From Mycogone perniciosa (lineage: Eukaryota; Ascomycota; Sordariomycetes; Hypocreales; Hypocreaceae), in the NCBI GenBank assembly GCA_025331125.1, contig JAOALB010000004.1:62001-126000 (forward strand): a stretch of 64,000 nt of DNA, read 5' to 3'. Positions 32,805-44,200 of the stretch are shown piece after piece. A program made the position numbers and the translations under genes. Within the stretch, counting starts at the first letter, position 1. The number at the start of each line of letters is the position of its first letter. Below the pieces are notes generated by a model. The model ran no database searches. It was not told the DNA's origin and was given only the letters and a program-made list of their open reading frames with translations.

Positions 32805-33629
32805 AGCTCTCTGTGAGCACAACCTCACAGCAAATATGGGTCTAGCGGGGGCAGCAGCTTGTCTTCCTATTCACTTTTGTTCTGATGAACAGCATTTACA
32901 TTCTCCCTCTATTTTTTAACTGACGATTTGGTTTTCTCTTTGGGCATGAGATGGGCAGCGGCGTTTAGCACAGAGGTGTCTTTTTCAACAAAAAGTTACA
33001 CTGGAAGCATCATCAGGAGTGGCTTTCCCGGGGCGGTGGGCGCAACGGGACGGAATTCACAGAAACAGGAACGATGGGCGTTTTTTAACCATCGCTCCAA
33101 CTGGGCGAGTCTTACTGGTTCAACGGAGCCCGGTTCTTTTGGCATTGCATATAGTATATCTCAACGATACCCCCCGCCTACGGAATATGATTATGAGTGG
33201 TCTTAGAGAGAGGGACACAAGAGCTAGGGAAAATAATGAGAAAAGAGAGCATAAAATATGATTTAACAGAAAATAACGATGATTTTTTTTTTGGAAGAGA
33301 AATATATCTTCAGGATTTTTTCCTTTTTTTTGGCTGGTACATTTTGGTCATCTCCACACGACATCATGAGGAGAGAAAGAGAGATTGTGAAGATGTAACA
33401 TCTCCTCTCCTGGCTGTTTATCCAGCCAGGCCTGGTTGTAGTATTCGCCTACTCTGCCTTTGAAATCTCCAATCTATCATCCCATCTGCACACCCAATTG
33501 CCGAAGAGAAAAACCATTAATGCTGATACCCATCTTTTATTCCATCGTCTCATACATGTTGACTGATCCCCTCCCCCCCTTTCCCCTCACACACTCATGA
33601 GATTGCAAGAAAAATGCCTTTTATCCTCA
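32805..33629. other. Convergent 3' region between MTHFR and the RBM26-like gene
   Basis: 825 bp between the 3' ends of two genes. It should hold both 3' UTRs. I see no gene; there are a T run and a poly-pyrimidine stretch near 33283-33330. Confidence 0.5.
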
Positions 33630-36089
33630 TTATTCAACCCAACCCTCGTCTGCCACCTCATAGTCCATATCCACCTGACGCTCCTCCAGCGACTCCTGTT
33701 GCATCACATCAGCGTCATGACCATCATCCATACCAGCCATGGCATCGCCAGCCACATCGTCCGTAGAAGTAGTAGTTGTCTTCTTTACTCCTACTGGAGG
33801 TAGTGGCGTGTTAACCCATGAGAGGTCAAGCGTGCCATTCACACCGGGGAGTTCCTTGCCATGTAAGCTGTAGTAGAACCTCTCAGCCGTTTTGCGATCT
33901 TGGAAGGACACATAGGTGACTGATGGTGACGTGTCGACAGATTCGAATTCGCCCAGATTCTAAGAGAGAGTTTGGAATGTTAGCGGGAGAAACAATTTGG
34001 GCTTATGTATCCTAGATAAGGAGAGTTTGGCTTACCAGGAGGAAGTGACGGAGCACCTCGTCTTTATCCGCTGGAGTAAAGTCCACGCCTGAAACAGCAA
34101 GCTTCTTTGGCCGGTTGTCGAGTGAGTATTGTGCATAGGCAGCATGTCTACCAACTTGACCCTTCAACGAACCACGTCCCCTGAAGGTGCTGCCGAAGCC
34201 TCTGCCGCCTCTGACACCCCTACCTCTATATCCTCCTCTCCCTCGAGAACCGAACGAGCCGCTGCCATCGTCTGCCGCATTGGGGTCTATGCCAAGAATC
34301 TTAGCCTCTTGCTCCAGGGCCGCAAGTTGCGCGCGTAGTGCATCAGTTGACGAAGCAGATCCCTGAGTTGTGGTGTCGGTTGTAGAAGTGCCATTCTTCT
34401 CTGAGAGCCTTGCCTTTAGTCTCTCACTTTCTTCTCGGTGCTTCGCTAGCAATTCCTGCTGCTGTTTCTCCAATTCTTGGCGCTGGCGCTCAAGCTCTGC
34501 TTTTTTGGCTTCTCTCTCCTGATGCTGTTTCTGCGCCTCCTCCTGTCTCCGCTGGAAATCCTCCATGTCGATATCAGGCTCTGGTTCGACATCTCCAGGA
34601 CCGCTGGTCCCGTTAGACTTCGGCCCATTGGATCCATTAGACGGCATTGACCGTGGCAGCGCATCTTCTTCATCTTTGAACCAGAACACCTTGACGAACC
34701 GGTTATCAAAAATGACCTTTGGCGAGCGGTACGCTGCGTTCGCAGGACCCCATTTATCGTACTTCACAATGGCCAAGTGCTTGTATGGCTGCATCGAAAC
34801 TTCGACAATGTTGCCAAACTGTGAAAAGAAGCCCCGGACCTCGTCCTCGCTGAAACTTTCCTCCGGAATGTTTTCCACCACAATAGTACTCTTAGAACGG
34901 TCGTTGACTGGTCCATCTGCGGAGAAGGCAGCGCGAGCACCTCCTTTCTTTCCTCCCCTGCCCCTGCGGCCACCTCGACCTCGACTCATATCGGAGTTGA
35001 ATGTGAACGGGTTCATTGAGTTCGCGGGCAGCTGTTGCATGTTGATGACAGCGTTGTTAGGGTCGTACTCTAGAAACGATGTATTAGCTGCAGATTCTGA
35101 GAGCATCGCTTTAATAGAATAATGCGGTGGACAGAAGCCTGGTCTCTGAGTAGGAGGTGAACAGGACATACCTTCGCCTTGTGCTGAGACAGGTGGGACG
35201 TAGATAGAGTCATTCCCGTGGTCGTACATGCACGTGTTCCCTCGAGCACAATAGCCCTTCGTATCGAAATCGCGACAGCGCCCTCTCCGCCGCGGCTGGT
35301 TCCTCCCGCCGGACGGAAACCCCTGAGCGGCAAACTCTGGCATTCCCGGGTACGGGATCCCCATTGCCTGCATCTGCATAATCGCCTCCATCGGGTTGTT
35401 GGGATCGAAGGGGGGGAGACCAGGTAGCGATCCCACGGGAGGATAGCCTCCATGTCTCCCATTCGTCACGTCATCCATCCTGCCGCCGCGTCGCGAGCCT
35501 CGTCGAGGTTGCTTGTAGCCCCGGCCTCCAGCGAAGGCTGAATCTTGGTCGCCCTGTCCATTGAACTCGACCTGGTCTTGGAATCCTCGTTTCTTCGACA
35601 TGGGGTGCGGCAAGGCGTTGGGCTCGGCGGCGGGTTGCGGTACGACACCAGACGAAACTGGCTTCGGGGGCGGCGGAGCGCCGGGTCGATACGACTTGTA
35701 CGTGATCGCCTGGAAGACATCGTCCAAGAACGCCTTGGGCTCTGCGAATCGCCGTCAGTAAAAAGGTCGATTCGTCACAGGGTGGGTGATTGCGCGCGCG
35801 TTTCTCTCGAGCAGAAATAGACGGACCTTCGGTCAAAAAATCTGGAATTTCATCCTCGCACAGCTTGCGCACCGATTCGACGTCGCCATCATGCTTCAGC
35901 AGGGCAATGACATAATCCGCAAGCACATCGGAGTCAGCGTCAGACCTAGAACAAAACAAACAGATTTCAGCGTTAGAAAGTCCTTGACGAAGCGGTGCGC
36001 GCGTGGAGCTGCAGGCAGACAAACGTGTTTTCGATCCGCTTGACGATCCATGTTTTCAAGAGCGGCGCATCCTCCTCCGCGAACAGCAT
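33630..36089 (-). CDS. rmn1: RBM26/27-like RNA-binding protein (PWI-like, CCCH finger, RRMs)
   Basis: Homologue of human RBM26/27 and fission-yeast Rmn1, linked to the MTREC/PAXT nuclear RNA-decay machinery. Exons are 36089-36025, 35945-35827, 35741-34036 and 33959-33630; introns 36024-35946, 35826-35742 and 34035-33960 are GT-AG; 739 aa. The PWI-like N terminus (ENTSDADSDVLADYVIALLK, VRKLCEDEIPDFLTEEPKAF) only appears after splicing. A CCCH finger follows (CRDFDTKGYCARGNTCMYDH). RRM1 has STIVVENIPEESFSEDEV and HLAIVKYDKWGPANAAYRS. A long Glu/Gln/Lys coiled coil comes next, then an RGG-rich stretch, then RRM2 spanning the last intron (KKLAVSGVDFTPADKDEVLR; VTYVSFQDRKTAERFYYSLH). Convergent with MTHFR. 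The family call is firm; complex membership is inferred. Confidence 0.88.
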
Positions 36090-36853
36090 GATTCAGATCA
36101 AAAGACAGAAAAGAGCCAGAAGTATACAATTGTGCTGTCGAATGCTACCTGCGCGGGATTTCGAAGAGCATTCGTCAAGGGCGCTGCGTTGTAGTCCGCC
36201 GAGTGTGTTCTTGTAGGTAGCTTGCGGTTGAATATGGATGTTGGTTGCAAGGCTGAGGCCTTGACGGGAACCAACCTCTAGGCCTAGGTCATCTCTAGTG
36301 GGGCCTCGGGCACCTGTAGAGAGCCGCCTAATGACGCTGGCGCTAACTATAGGAAGCAATACCGAATACTAAGACCTAGGTACCGACTATTATACTATCT
36401 ACTCCGTACCTACGAGTAAGTACTCCGTACTACTATAGTAATACGGAGTAGTACGAGCACACTTCTTCGGATCTCATACGAATCTGCTACATCCAACTAT
36501 CACTTTGCACATTCAACTCCACGTAGTCACTTCACGCAGCCAATCCAGAACATCTGTTTGATCACTCATAAAAACTCATTGATTTCAACTTCCGAGACGA
36601 CATAACTACATGCATGAAAAGCCGAGTGAAGCTTCCCTCGATTATGGCCTCAACCTAGCATTCACGCGTCGCGTTTCCTTTTGCGGGGTGGTTTGTCATT
36701 CAACCGTACCCTCAGTTTGCTCCTCCTTAGCTTAATAGAGCTGCCTGCCCTCTAGGACTGGAGCAAGGGTCCCAAATTTTCGCTAACAACCGGTTGATAT
36801 AGTGTGCCCATTTCGGCACGAATGGTGGTTCTATCGGCACATAAGGGAGCCGT
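36090..36853. other. Intergenic region, EF-2 3' end to RBM26-like promoter
   Basis: 764 bp. It carries a tight motif patch at 36400-36450 (three TACGGAGTA-type copies and one TACGAGTA). No gene seen. Confidence 0.55.
36400..36450. repeat. TACGGAGTA motif patch
   Basis: TACTCCGTA (36400-36408), TACGAGTA (36411-36418), TACTCCGTA (36421-36429) and TACGGAGTA (36442-36450). The last two are in opposite orientation with a 12-bp gap, so a 9-bp-stem hairpin is possible. Confidence 0.85.
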
Positions 36854-39729
36854 CTATAGCTTGTCATAGTACTAGAGAAACATGTCAACATCAACGGTCT
36901 GTATAACCGGCTGGGAATTGGATCAAAACTTACGTTCTCAACACCGGGAACCTCGACCTTGATACCCTTACGCTTACGCATCTCGGTGACAATCTGGCCG
37001 GTCTTGGTGGTGGAGTCCAGAGGAGAGCCACCGGGCAGGACCTGCCAGTGGTCAAACACAGACTGGGGGAAGGCCTGGCCAGAGGTGGCCTGGCGCAGAT
37101 CGCCGTTGAAGCCGAAGGACTCCAGGACGGGCAGGTAGGCCTTGATGTTGAACAGAGGAGTACCAGGGCGCTGCTCCTCGTTGAAGACGTGACCACGTCT
37201 GCGGGTCAGGACACCATAGACACCACCCATGGCCTGCTCAGGCACCTGAATCTCGACCAGGTAGACGGGCTCAAGCAGAGCAGGCTCAGCCAGAAGAGCC
37301 GAAGCGTACAGGACACGACGGGCAGTAGGGATGATCTGACCACCACCACGGTGGATAGCATCAGCGTGCAGAGTAACATCAAGGATGTTGAAGCGGATAG
37401 AGCGCATGGGCTCCTCAGCAACGGGACCCTCACGACTGGCCCACTGGAAACCGGAGACGACAGAGTCCTTGATTTCGTTGAGGTACTGGACAGCCTTGGT
37501 CTGGTCAACCAGCAAGTTGGCACCAGTGCCATCGGGACCGAAGGTCCAGATCTTTCGGGCGTCGGTGACATCCCAGCCGAAGTCGTCAGCCAGGATACGG
37601 GCACGAGCCTTGAAATCGTCACGGGCGCTGACCTTGCCACCCTCAATGGCAAGAGACAGGTCCTCCTCGATGGGCTCAGCAACCATGTACAGACGGTTGT
37701 GCTTGTTGGGGGACTTGGACAGAGCAGTCATGCTTGACTTGCCAGTGACGGTCTCACGGTACTGGACGACAGGGTCGGAGATGATCAGAGGAACACCGGC
37801 GTGGTCCTGCTCAAGATCGTTCAAGCAAATCTCAAGGTGAAGCTCGCCAGCGCCAGCGACGACGTGCTCACCAGACTCTGAGGTGTAGGTCAGGACGCAA
37901 GGATCCGACTTGGACAGACGCTTGAGACCTTCGACCAGCTTGGGAAGATCCTGGGCGTTCTTGACCTGGACGGAGCGTCGGACGACAGGGGAGACGGAGA
38001 ACTTCATGACCTTGAGGTTGTGGGCGGTATCGCTGGTGGTGAGAGTACCAGACTTGAGCAGGAACTGGTCAATACCGACCAGACCGACAATGTTACCAGC
38101 AGGCATGTCGTCAATAGGCTCGACCTTGCCGCCCATCATGAGGACAGTTCGCTGAATAGCCTTGATGAAGAGATCCTCCCTCTTGCCAGGAGTGTAGTTG
38201 GGGCCCTGGATGCGGACCTTGAGACCGGAGCGGACCTTACCGGAGAAGACACGACCGAAGGCGTAGAATCGACCCTTATCGGAGGTCGGCACCATCTTGG
38301 AGACGTAGAGCATCAGAGGAGCATTGGGGTCGCAGTCACGGATACCAATGGCGGCTTCGTCATCCATGGGACCCTCGTACAGAGTCTCAACACGGTACTT
38401 CTGGGCGGTGACGGGGGAAGGAAGGTGGAGGATCATCATCTCCAGCAGGGAGTCGGCAGCGGGCAGGAAAGTTCGCATAACAGCCTTGAGCAGCTGCTTG
38501 CCCTCCTTCTGTCTGTCCTCGACGCTCAGCTTGAGGTTGAGCTTCTCGAGCAGGGTGGCGATCTCCTCCTTCTTGAAGTTCATGACAGCGGCGAAGATCT
38601 TGAAGATGGGGTCCAAGATGAACTGGTTGAAAGCACGCTCAAGCTGCTTGCCCTCATAGGTAGCGGACTTGGTCCACTTCTTGGTGTGGGGGTTGAAGAA
38701 GTTGTCACCCTGTTTGGAAGGACAATGATTAGCTGGTTGCTGGTGGCATTGAAAGAAGGAGACAAGCTTACCCAGAGACGCTCCATCATCTTGGTCTTGT
38801 CAACACCGAACTTCTTGGCATATCGGACGGCAAACTGGCGGACAGTGAAAGCCCAGCCGTGCAGACCGGAACCGAAGGCAACGGTACCCTTGTAAGGGTA
38901 GACCTGGACATCACCCAGGGACTTGTCAAAGTAGGTGGAGATGATGACGTTGACGGACTCGATGGTACGAGAGAAGGACTGGTACAGATCCTCCTTGGAG
39001 ACCTGAAGCTCGAGAAGAGCACGGTCGACCTTGTTGATGATGATGACGGGCTTGATACGCTCACCAAGAGCCTGTCGGAGCACAGTCTCGGTCTGGACGC
39101 AAACACCCTCGACGGTGTCGACGACGACAAGAGCACCGTCAGTGACACGCAGGGCAGCAGTGACTTCGGAAGAGAAATCAACGTGACCTGGGGAGTCGAT
39201 CAGGTTGATCAAGAAGTCCTTGCCGTCAGTCTTCTGGCCGACAATGTCCTTGATATCGTCCTCATCCTCGAGCTGACCGAACAGGGAAATGGCAGTGGAC
39301 TTGATGGTGATACCACGCTCCTGCTCGTCGGCACGAGTATCGGTTGCTCGAGCATCTCCGGCCTTTGCGGTGGAGATGATACCGGCCTTGGCGAGCAGGG
39401 AGTCGGTAAGAGTCGACTTGCCGTGGTCGACGTGGGCAATGACGGACATGTTTCGGACATTGGTGGGCTTGTCCATCAACACCCGGATCTCGTCGATTGT
39501 GAAGCTATCATGGGGAGGCCAATTGTCAGCACATGGATGTAAACAAGGCTTAACTCCGAGGGCAAAAGCACAGCTCTGGCGTCAGTGGGGGAAGACAGAA
39601 AAACGAGGACGAGAAAGTGGCCATTTCGAGGGCGCGACTTGATCAAATTTGGCAGGCAAATTGTGATGCGTCGCCTGGAGAACAAGTCGCAAAGCTAATT
39701 CGAGAAGAATGAATAACTCACTTCACCAT
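36854..39729 (-). CDS. eft2: Translation elongation factor 2 (EF-2)
   Basis: GTPase that drives ribosomal translocation in the cytosol. Exons are 39729-39722 (8 nt, ATG GTG AA), 39504-38772, 38709-36934 and 36871-36854 (18 nt, TAC TAT GAC AAG CTA TAG); introns 39721-39505, 38771-38710 and 36933-36872 are GT-AG. The product is 844 aa, close to the usual fungal EF-2 length. GTPase motifs: IAHVDHGKSTLTDSL (G1), DEQERGITIKST (switch I), DSPGHVDF (G3), INKVDR (G4). Domain IV holds LHADAIHRGGGQIIPTARR, with the diphthamide-acceptor His in IHRGGGQ. The C terminus is VPGVENYYDKL. The two tiny terminal exons are easily missed; without them the frame would start late and end wrongly. The 217-bp first intron may help expression. 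Confidence 0.96.
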
Positions 39730-41274
39730 CTTGGCGGTATTGCTGCGATGAGCCTGCTTGAAAAAGTTGGTGTTTTTGTTGTTGTAGGAGGATAAAAGAG
39801 CAAAGCGGGGTTGAAGATTTTGACCCCGCGCTTTGTGCTCGCTAGAGACCTAGAGCTGTTCAAGTGCTGCCTGAGCGCTAGTGCACAGGAAAAGCGATGT
39901 CAAAGTGACGAAAAGAAGAGAGACAGCGAAACCGATCACTGCCGCTCTCGATGCGTCTCTTTGATATATCGGAGGGTGGGTGAGGGAATGAAGAGGAGGA
40001 AGAAAACGAAGGGTGGTGGAGGGAGAGAAAGCGAGACCTCACACAAGGTTTGTTAGGTGAGTGACCACACTAACAGGGCCCTTCCATGTACCATTACATA
40101 CGCACATTCGCACTCTCACTCATCCGGCGAGAAAAAAAAAAGTGCCACCACCAGTCAGCCCACCAAAACCAGTGCGGGAAAAAAAAAGAGAGGCCCTACC
40201 AAAAAAAATTCGTACCAGGTGGGGGGCTGAAGCATGAGAGGGTACATACCCGTACGAAGTATCCGTACCTCTCCGTGTGTGCATGCGGAACTCCTCTTGA
40301 CCCCGCCACACCAAAACACGCTGGTCAGCGTCATTCGTGGACTTTGCCTGCTTCTGAGTGGCCCAGGCCCTGCTAGAGCCTAGTCGGGTGCTCTGCAAGC
40401 AAAAAAATTTGATGCAACTCCCTCCCCCAGTTCCTTTAGAAAGGGTAGAGGGCAGAAGCCCTGACTGATAGTCCTGATTAGGGAAGCTCGGGACATGGCT
40501 CTCAGTTGAGTGACTACAGAGTAGGTGACTACTACTACTCGTACTACATATACGGAGTACACAAGCAGATATGGATCGAAAGCGTACTTGCGAGTAAAAG
40601 GCTTGTCTCTGGAGCTGATACTACTAATATCTATCAGTACGTCAGTATGGCATATCTGATGTGCATGCATAAATATGTACGAGGTACTTCGTACTTGCCT
40701 GCTCATCAACGCCTCCGCTCCACATCCATCCTCAATCCGTCTTGGAGCCTGCCACCAAAAAAAGAGCTTTGTCATGGCCGATTCCTGGCGTTGTCTGGGC
40801 GATCTCAAACCTCATGTTCATGTACGAGTACTCCGTACTCCAATCTAGTTGGTGCATTTATTAGAGGGGCAACTGGAGGGGCATAGTGTGGATACACAAC
40901 TGCGGGGCTCTAAACCCTTTACGGACATGTACGGAGTACGGAGTACCTGGTATTTCGCACTTGGTTAGGTACTCACTCACGTAACTCTCTTTATCCTCGG
41001 CTTCAATCAGTCAGTCTCATGGCATGACAACTTGACGAGTCAAAATAATAAAAGTAATAATAATAGTAATAACTAACCCAATGTCTGACTCTAAATTACG
41101 CTAGCATGCAATAAAATAACCAAAGGCTGTCTTCGCCTTATCACCTCATCTTCATCTTTTCCTCTTCTCAAAAAAAAACGCCACGCTCCTCCATGCAAAA
41201 CGAGTACATGCTAAACTCCGTGTCTACTACGAAGTATATAAGTGATACCATATCGTGACTCACGCCGAAAAGCT
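39730..41274. other. Intergenic region upstream of EF-2, rich in TACGGAGTA motifs
   Basis: 1.5 kb between the EF-2 start and the csf1 3' end. TACGGAGTA-type copies lie at 40551, 40829, 40930 and 40937 (the last two overlapping in tandem); TACGAAGTA-type at 40253, 40685 and 41228; TACGAGTA-type at 40536 and 40823. The EF-2 promoter must lie in the first part (39730-40100). No supported ORF. Confidence 0.55.
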
Positions 41275-44200
41275 TCACGATGACCCCAAAATTCGAGAAT
41301 AAGCATCCTCCACCTCGCCAGCCAACTCCAATAGCGACACAATGACTATCTGATGCGTCAGGTTGGGCAGCCTATCTCTGTGCAATCCAATCCATTCCAG
41401 AGGCGGCGTTGCTTCTCCCATGTCGCGTAGCTGGGGTGTCTGGATGATGGGAGGCTCCAGCGCCACGTACTCATATTTGGACTGTGGCACGTTGACCTCC
41501 GCCGTGATCTTCTGCTGCTCACCCTCTTTCTGCTCCTCCTCCGCTTCTGGCACACCGGTGATCTTGACTGCCGTCAGGGGCAGCTGGCGGCCCCAAGTCT
41601 GCTCCAATGATGTGGTGTGTTTTGCCCACATCCCCCGGATATAGCTGACGCGCGAGTAGTTCCATCCAACTTCCACCTTGCCTTCGAATGCGCTCTTGAA
41701 GATGTAGTCTATGTGGTTGCTGTTCGGTGCTTGCCAGGTCTCCATCGTGGCCTCCACTTGCGGCACCTTCAGGATGGTGCCTCCTCTGGATCCCGTCGAA
41801 CGTTGCACCACGTCTTCCACAGACATCTCACTCAGTGTCTTGGGCGCCTCGATATCTCTCACCCCCGCTAGTCCAATTCGGAGCTGGCCTAGGGTCATTC
41901 TGAGCATACTGTGAATGCGTCGCTGCTCCATGCTGGCTGCAAACCGAGCATACGCATCTAGAGCCTCCATCTTAAACACTTGATGGTCAGAAAAGGTGCT
42001 TGGGAACACTCCTAGGTTTAATGCCCTTAACGTCACTACGACGTCCGTGTCCAGCGAAATTGGGGATTTTGCCAATGTGTCGTCCTCCGGCAGCTTTGGA
42101 ACTCTTGCAGATGCAGGGTCCCCATGGCGAGAGATGCTGGACTTTCGCCTCATGAACTTCTCAATCTCCTTCAGAGACGACTCGAAGTTTTCTTTCTTCT
42201 CTTGCACGAGCTTCGTTAGAGCCTGATAAAGCGCGACGCCCTGCGCTGCGGATGTTGCGGTACCAAACACCTGCACGGCATCACCGTCAAAGATGGCAAC
42301 TAGACGGTCTCCCCTGCCATCCCTGCTCTCTCGCACATTGTACATCAGGAACTGGAGAGAAGTAACATCAGCAATAAGAAAAGCCTGGTAATCAAAAGCA
42401 GCTTTGACGCGCAGCTCATTGAAGGATAGCGATGCCTGCACCAGTGGTGTTTCATTCAGAGCCTCTTCTCTCTTTGGCCACTGGATCGATGTGCGAAGTT
42501 TGAAATGCTGCAAGGCAATGAATCCACTCAGGCGACCGGTGCAGTCAATACCAATCTTATCGAAACCAAGACACAAGTTCTGCTCCCAGTCCGACGTCTT
42601 CTTGGAAGACACCCAGAAATTATTAATCTCAAATACAGACTTGCCGATCGCCTGCCCCATGTCAACACTGACATCAAGAGCAGCGATAGATATCGTGGCT
42701 GTCCAGGGGAAAGCGGCTGTGGCAGCCACCTGTTGATACTGTTGGACCAAATAACCCTGTGATGTCTCCATTTCGAGCTTAGCCACCGGAGCTGAATCTG
42801 CACGGCGTAAGTCCTTAGGGTACCATATCTCCCGGAATAGCAAGAAGTCTTGCAATTGTTTGGCGTTGATGGAAACCTTCATCGGGCTTACATTCAGGAT
42901 AGCAGAGACACCACTCGTTCCACTAACATGCTTGCTGTTCATGAATGAAAGCGTCACCGTGTCCAGCTCAAAACTTCCCGTAGACTCTCGTGAGTAGACA
43001 TGTTGCACTGAAGCCTGTGGTTTGCTCAACACGCCGGAAATAGCAAAAAAGTTCCCTTGCTCTTGAGAGGAGACTGTGTTAAGAGTGAAATAGATGTTGT
43101 CAAAGCATGTTGTAGCAGCAACACGAGCTATTGGCTGACAACTTAGGGAGAACTCTTGTCTGCAAATTCGTAGCCCAAGATTGAGCTTCATACGACCTAG
43201 AACTGCACTAGGATCCGCAGTGAGAATGTTATCCTCATCTCCAGACTTTTCTGGCTTCAATGCCGGTGGCTCAGGATTGGGAGGCGGTTCTGCGGCAGCA
43301 TTGTTACCGACAACCTCCTTCACACTGGAAATAATGTCCATGATGAGAGGGACTACCGATGGGTAGAGAATGTTGCTGGAAGCATCGATTTTGATTTCAC
43401 CATACAATGCAGGGTCCTCTTGAGCGTTATCTCGGTATTCGGCCTTCCATGCCAGCCCAGGGCTGCGAAGAACGGCTCCGCTGCCAGAATCGTCTGTACT
43501 GAACTGGCCGTACTTTCCAGGGAGAGATGACCGGTCACCTTGTGGGAACTTGGCAACATCATTAGCGGTCCTCTTACTTGATATATAGACGACGGCACCA
43601 GCAAAGTCGGCATCAATAAGCAAATTTTCCAATCGTTTATTGCCGAAAAAGCTCCGCCGACTCTCCACAGCTGGTGTACTACTTTCTGGCTTCTTGGTTG
43701 ATATCACTTCAGTGTTCCACTGCGCTGATGCCTTCTGCACATTCTTCGCCGACAATGATATAGACTGGACCAGATTGGCTGCCGGTACAATGAAACCAGA
43801 TGTCAACCTAAGGTCAAGGGACTCGCCTACAGCTTGGAAAGCCATACGGCGAGTTTCTGGAGTTGAAACGTAGGCAATGTTGAAAACGATCTGTGGAAGA
43901 ATAGCTGAATGTAGAGATCGTAGATTCTTGTCCTGACCGGGTGGCACTGTTTGTAGCTGGAAGTCTTGAATGGCCAGTCTTGCTGATCTCCTACTTCTGG
44001 TGCCAAACTCAATCAACTTAATGGCCAGCACCAGGTCCTCTTCATTGCTAGTTTGATGACCAGTTTCGCCTGCGACGTTCCAGCAGACACGAATATTTCG
44101 GAGCTCGAAGCGGTACACCACAGACCCTAAGACGGAGTCGAGGATGTCCGTGTATTCAGGCAACATCTCATCATCGTTAAGCGCAATGCGAGGTTTCGAC

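Noticed and set aside
37048..38895. Long open frames antisense to EF-2
   Set aside because: Typical antisense shadow of a highly codon-biased gene; Leu/Val/Asp/Gly-rich without domain structure.
39505..39721. Possible snoRNA in the long first EF-2 intron
   Set aside because: No C-box (RUGAUGA) and no H/ACA pattern; the CTGAC near its 3' end fits a branch site.
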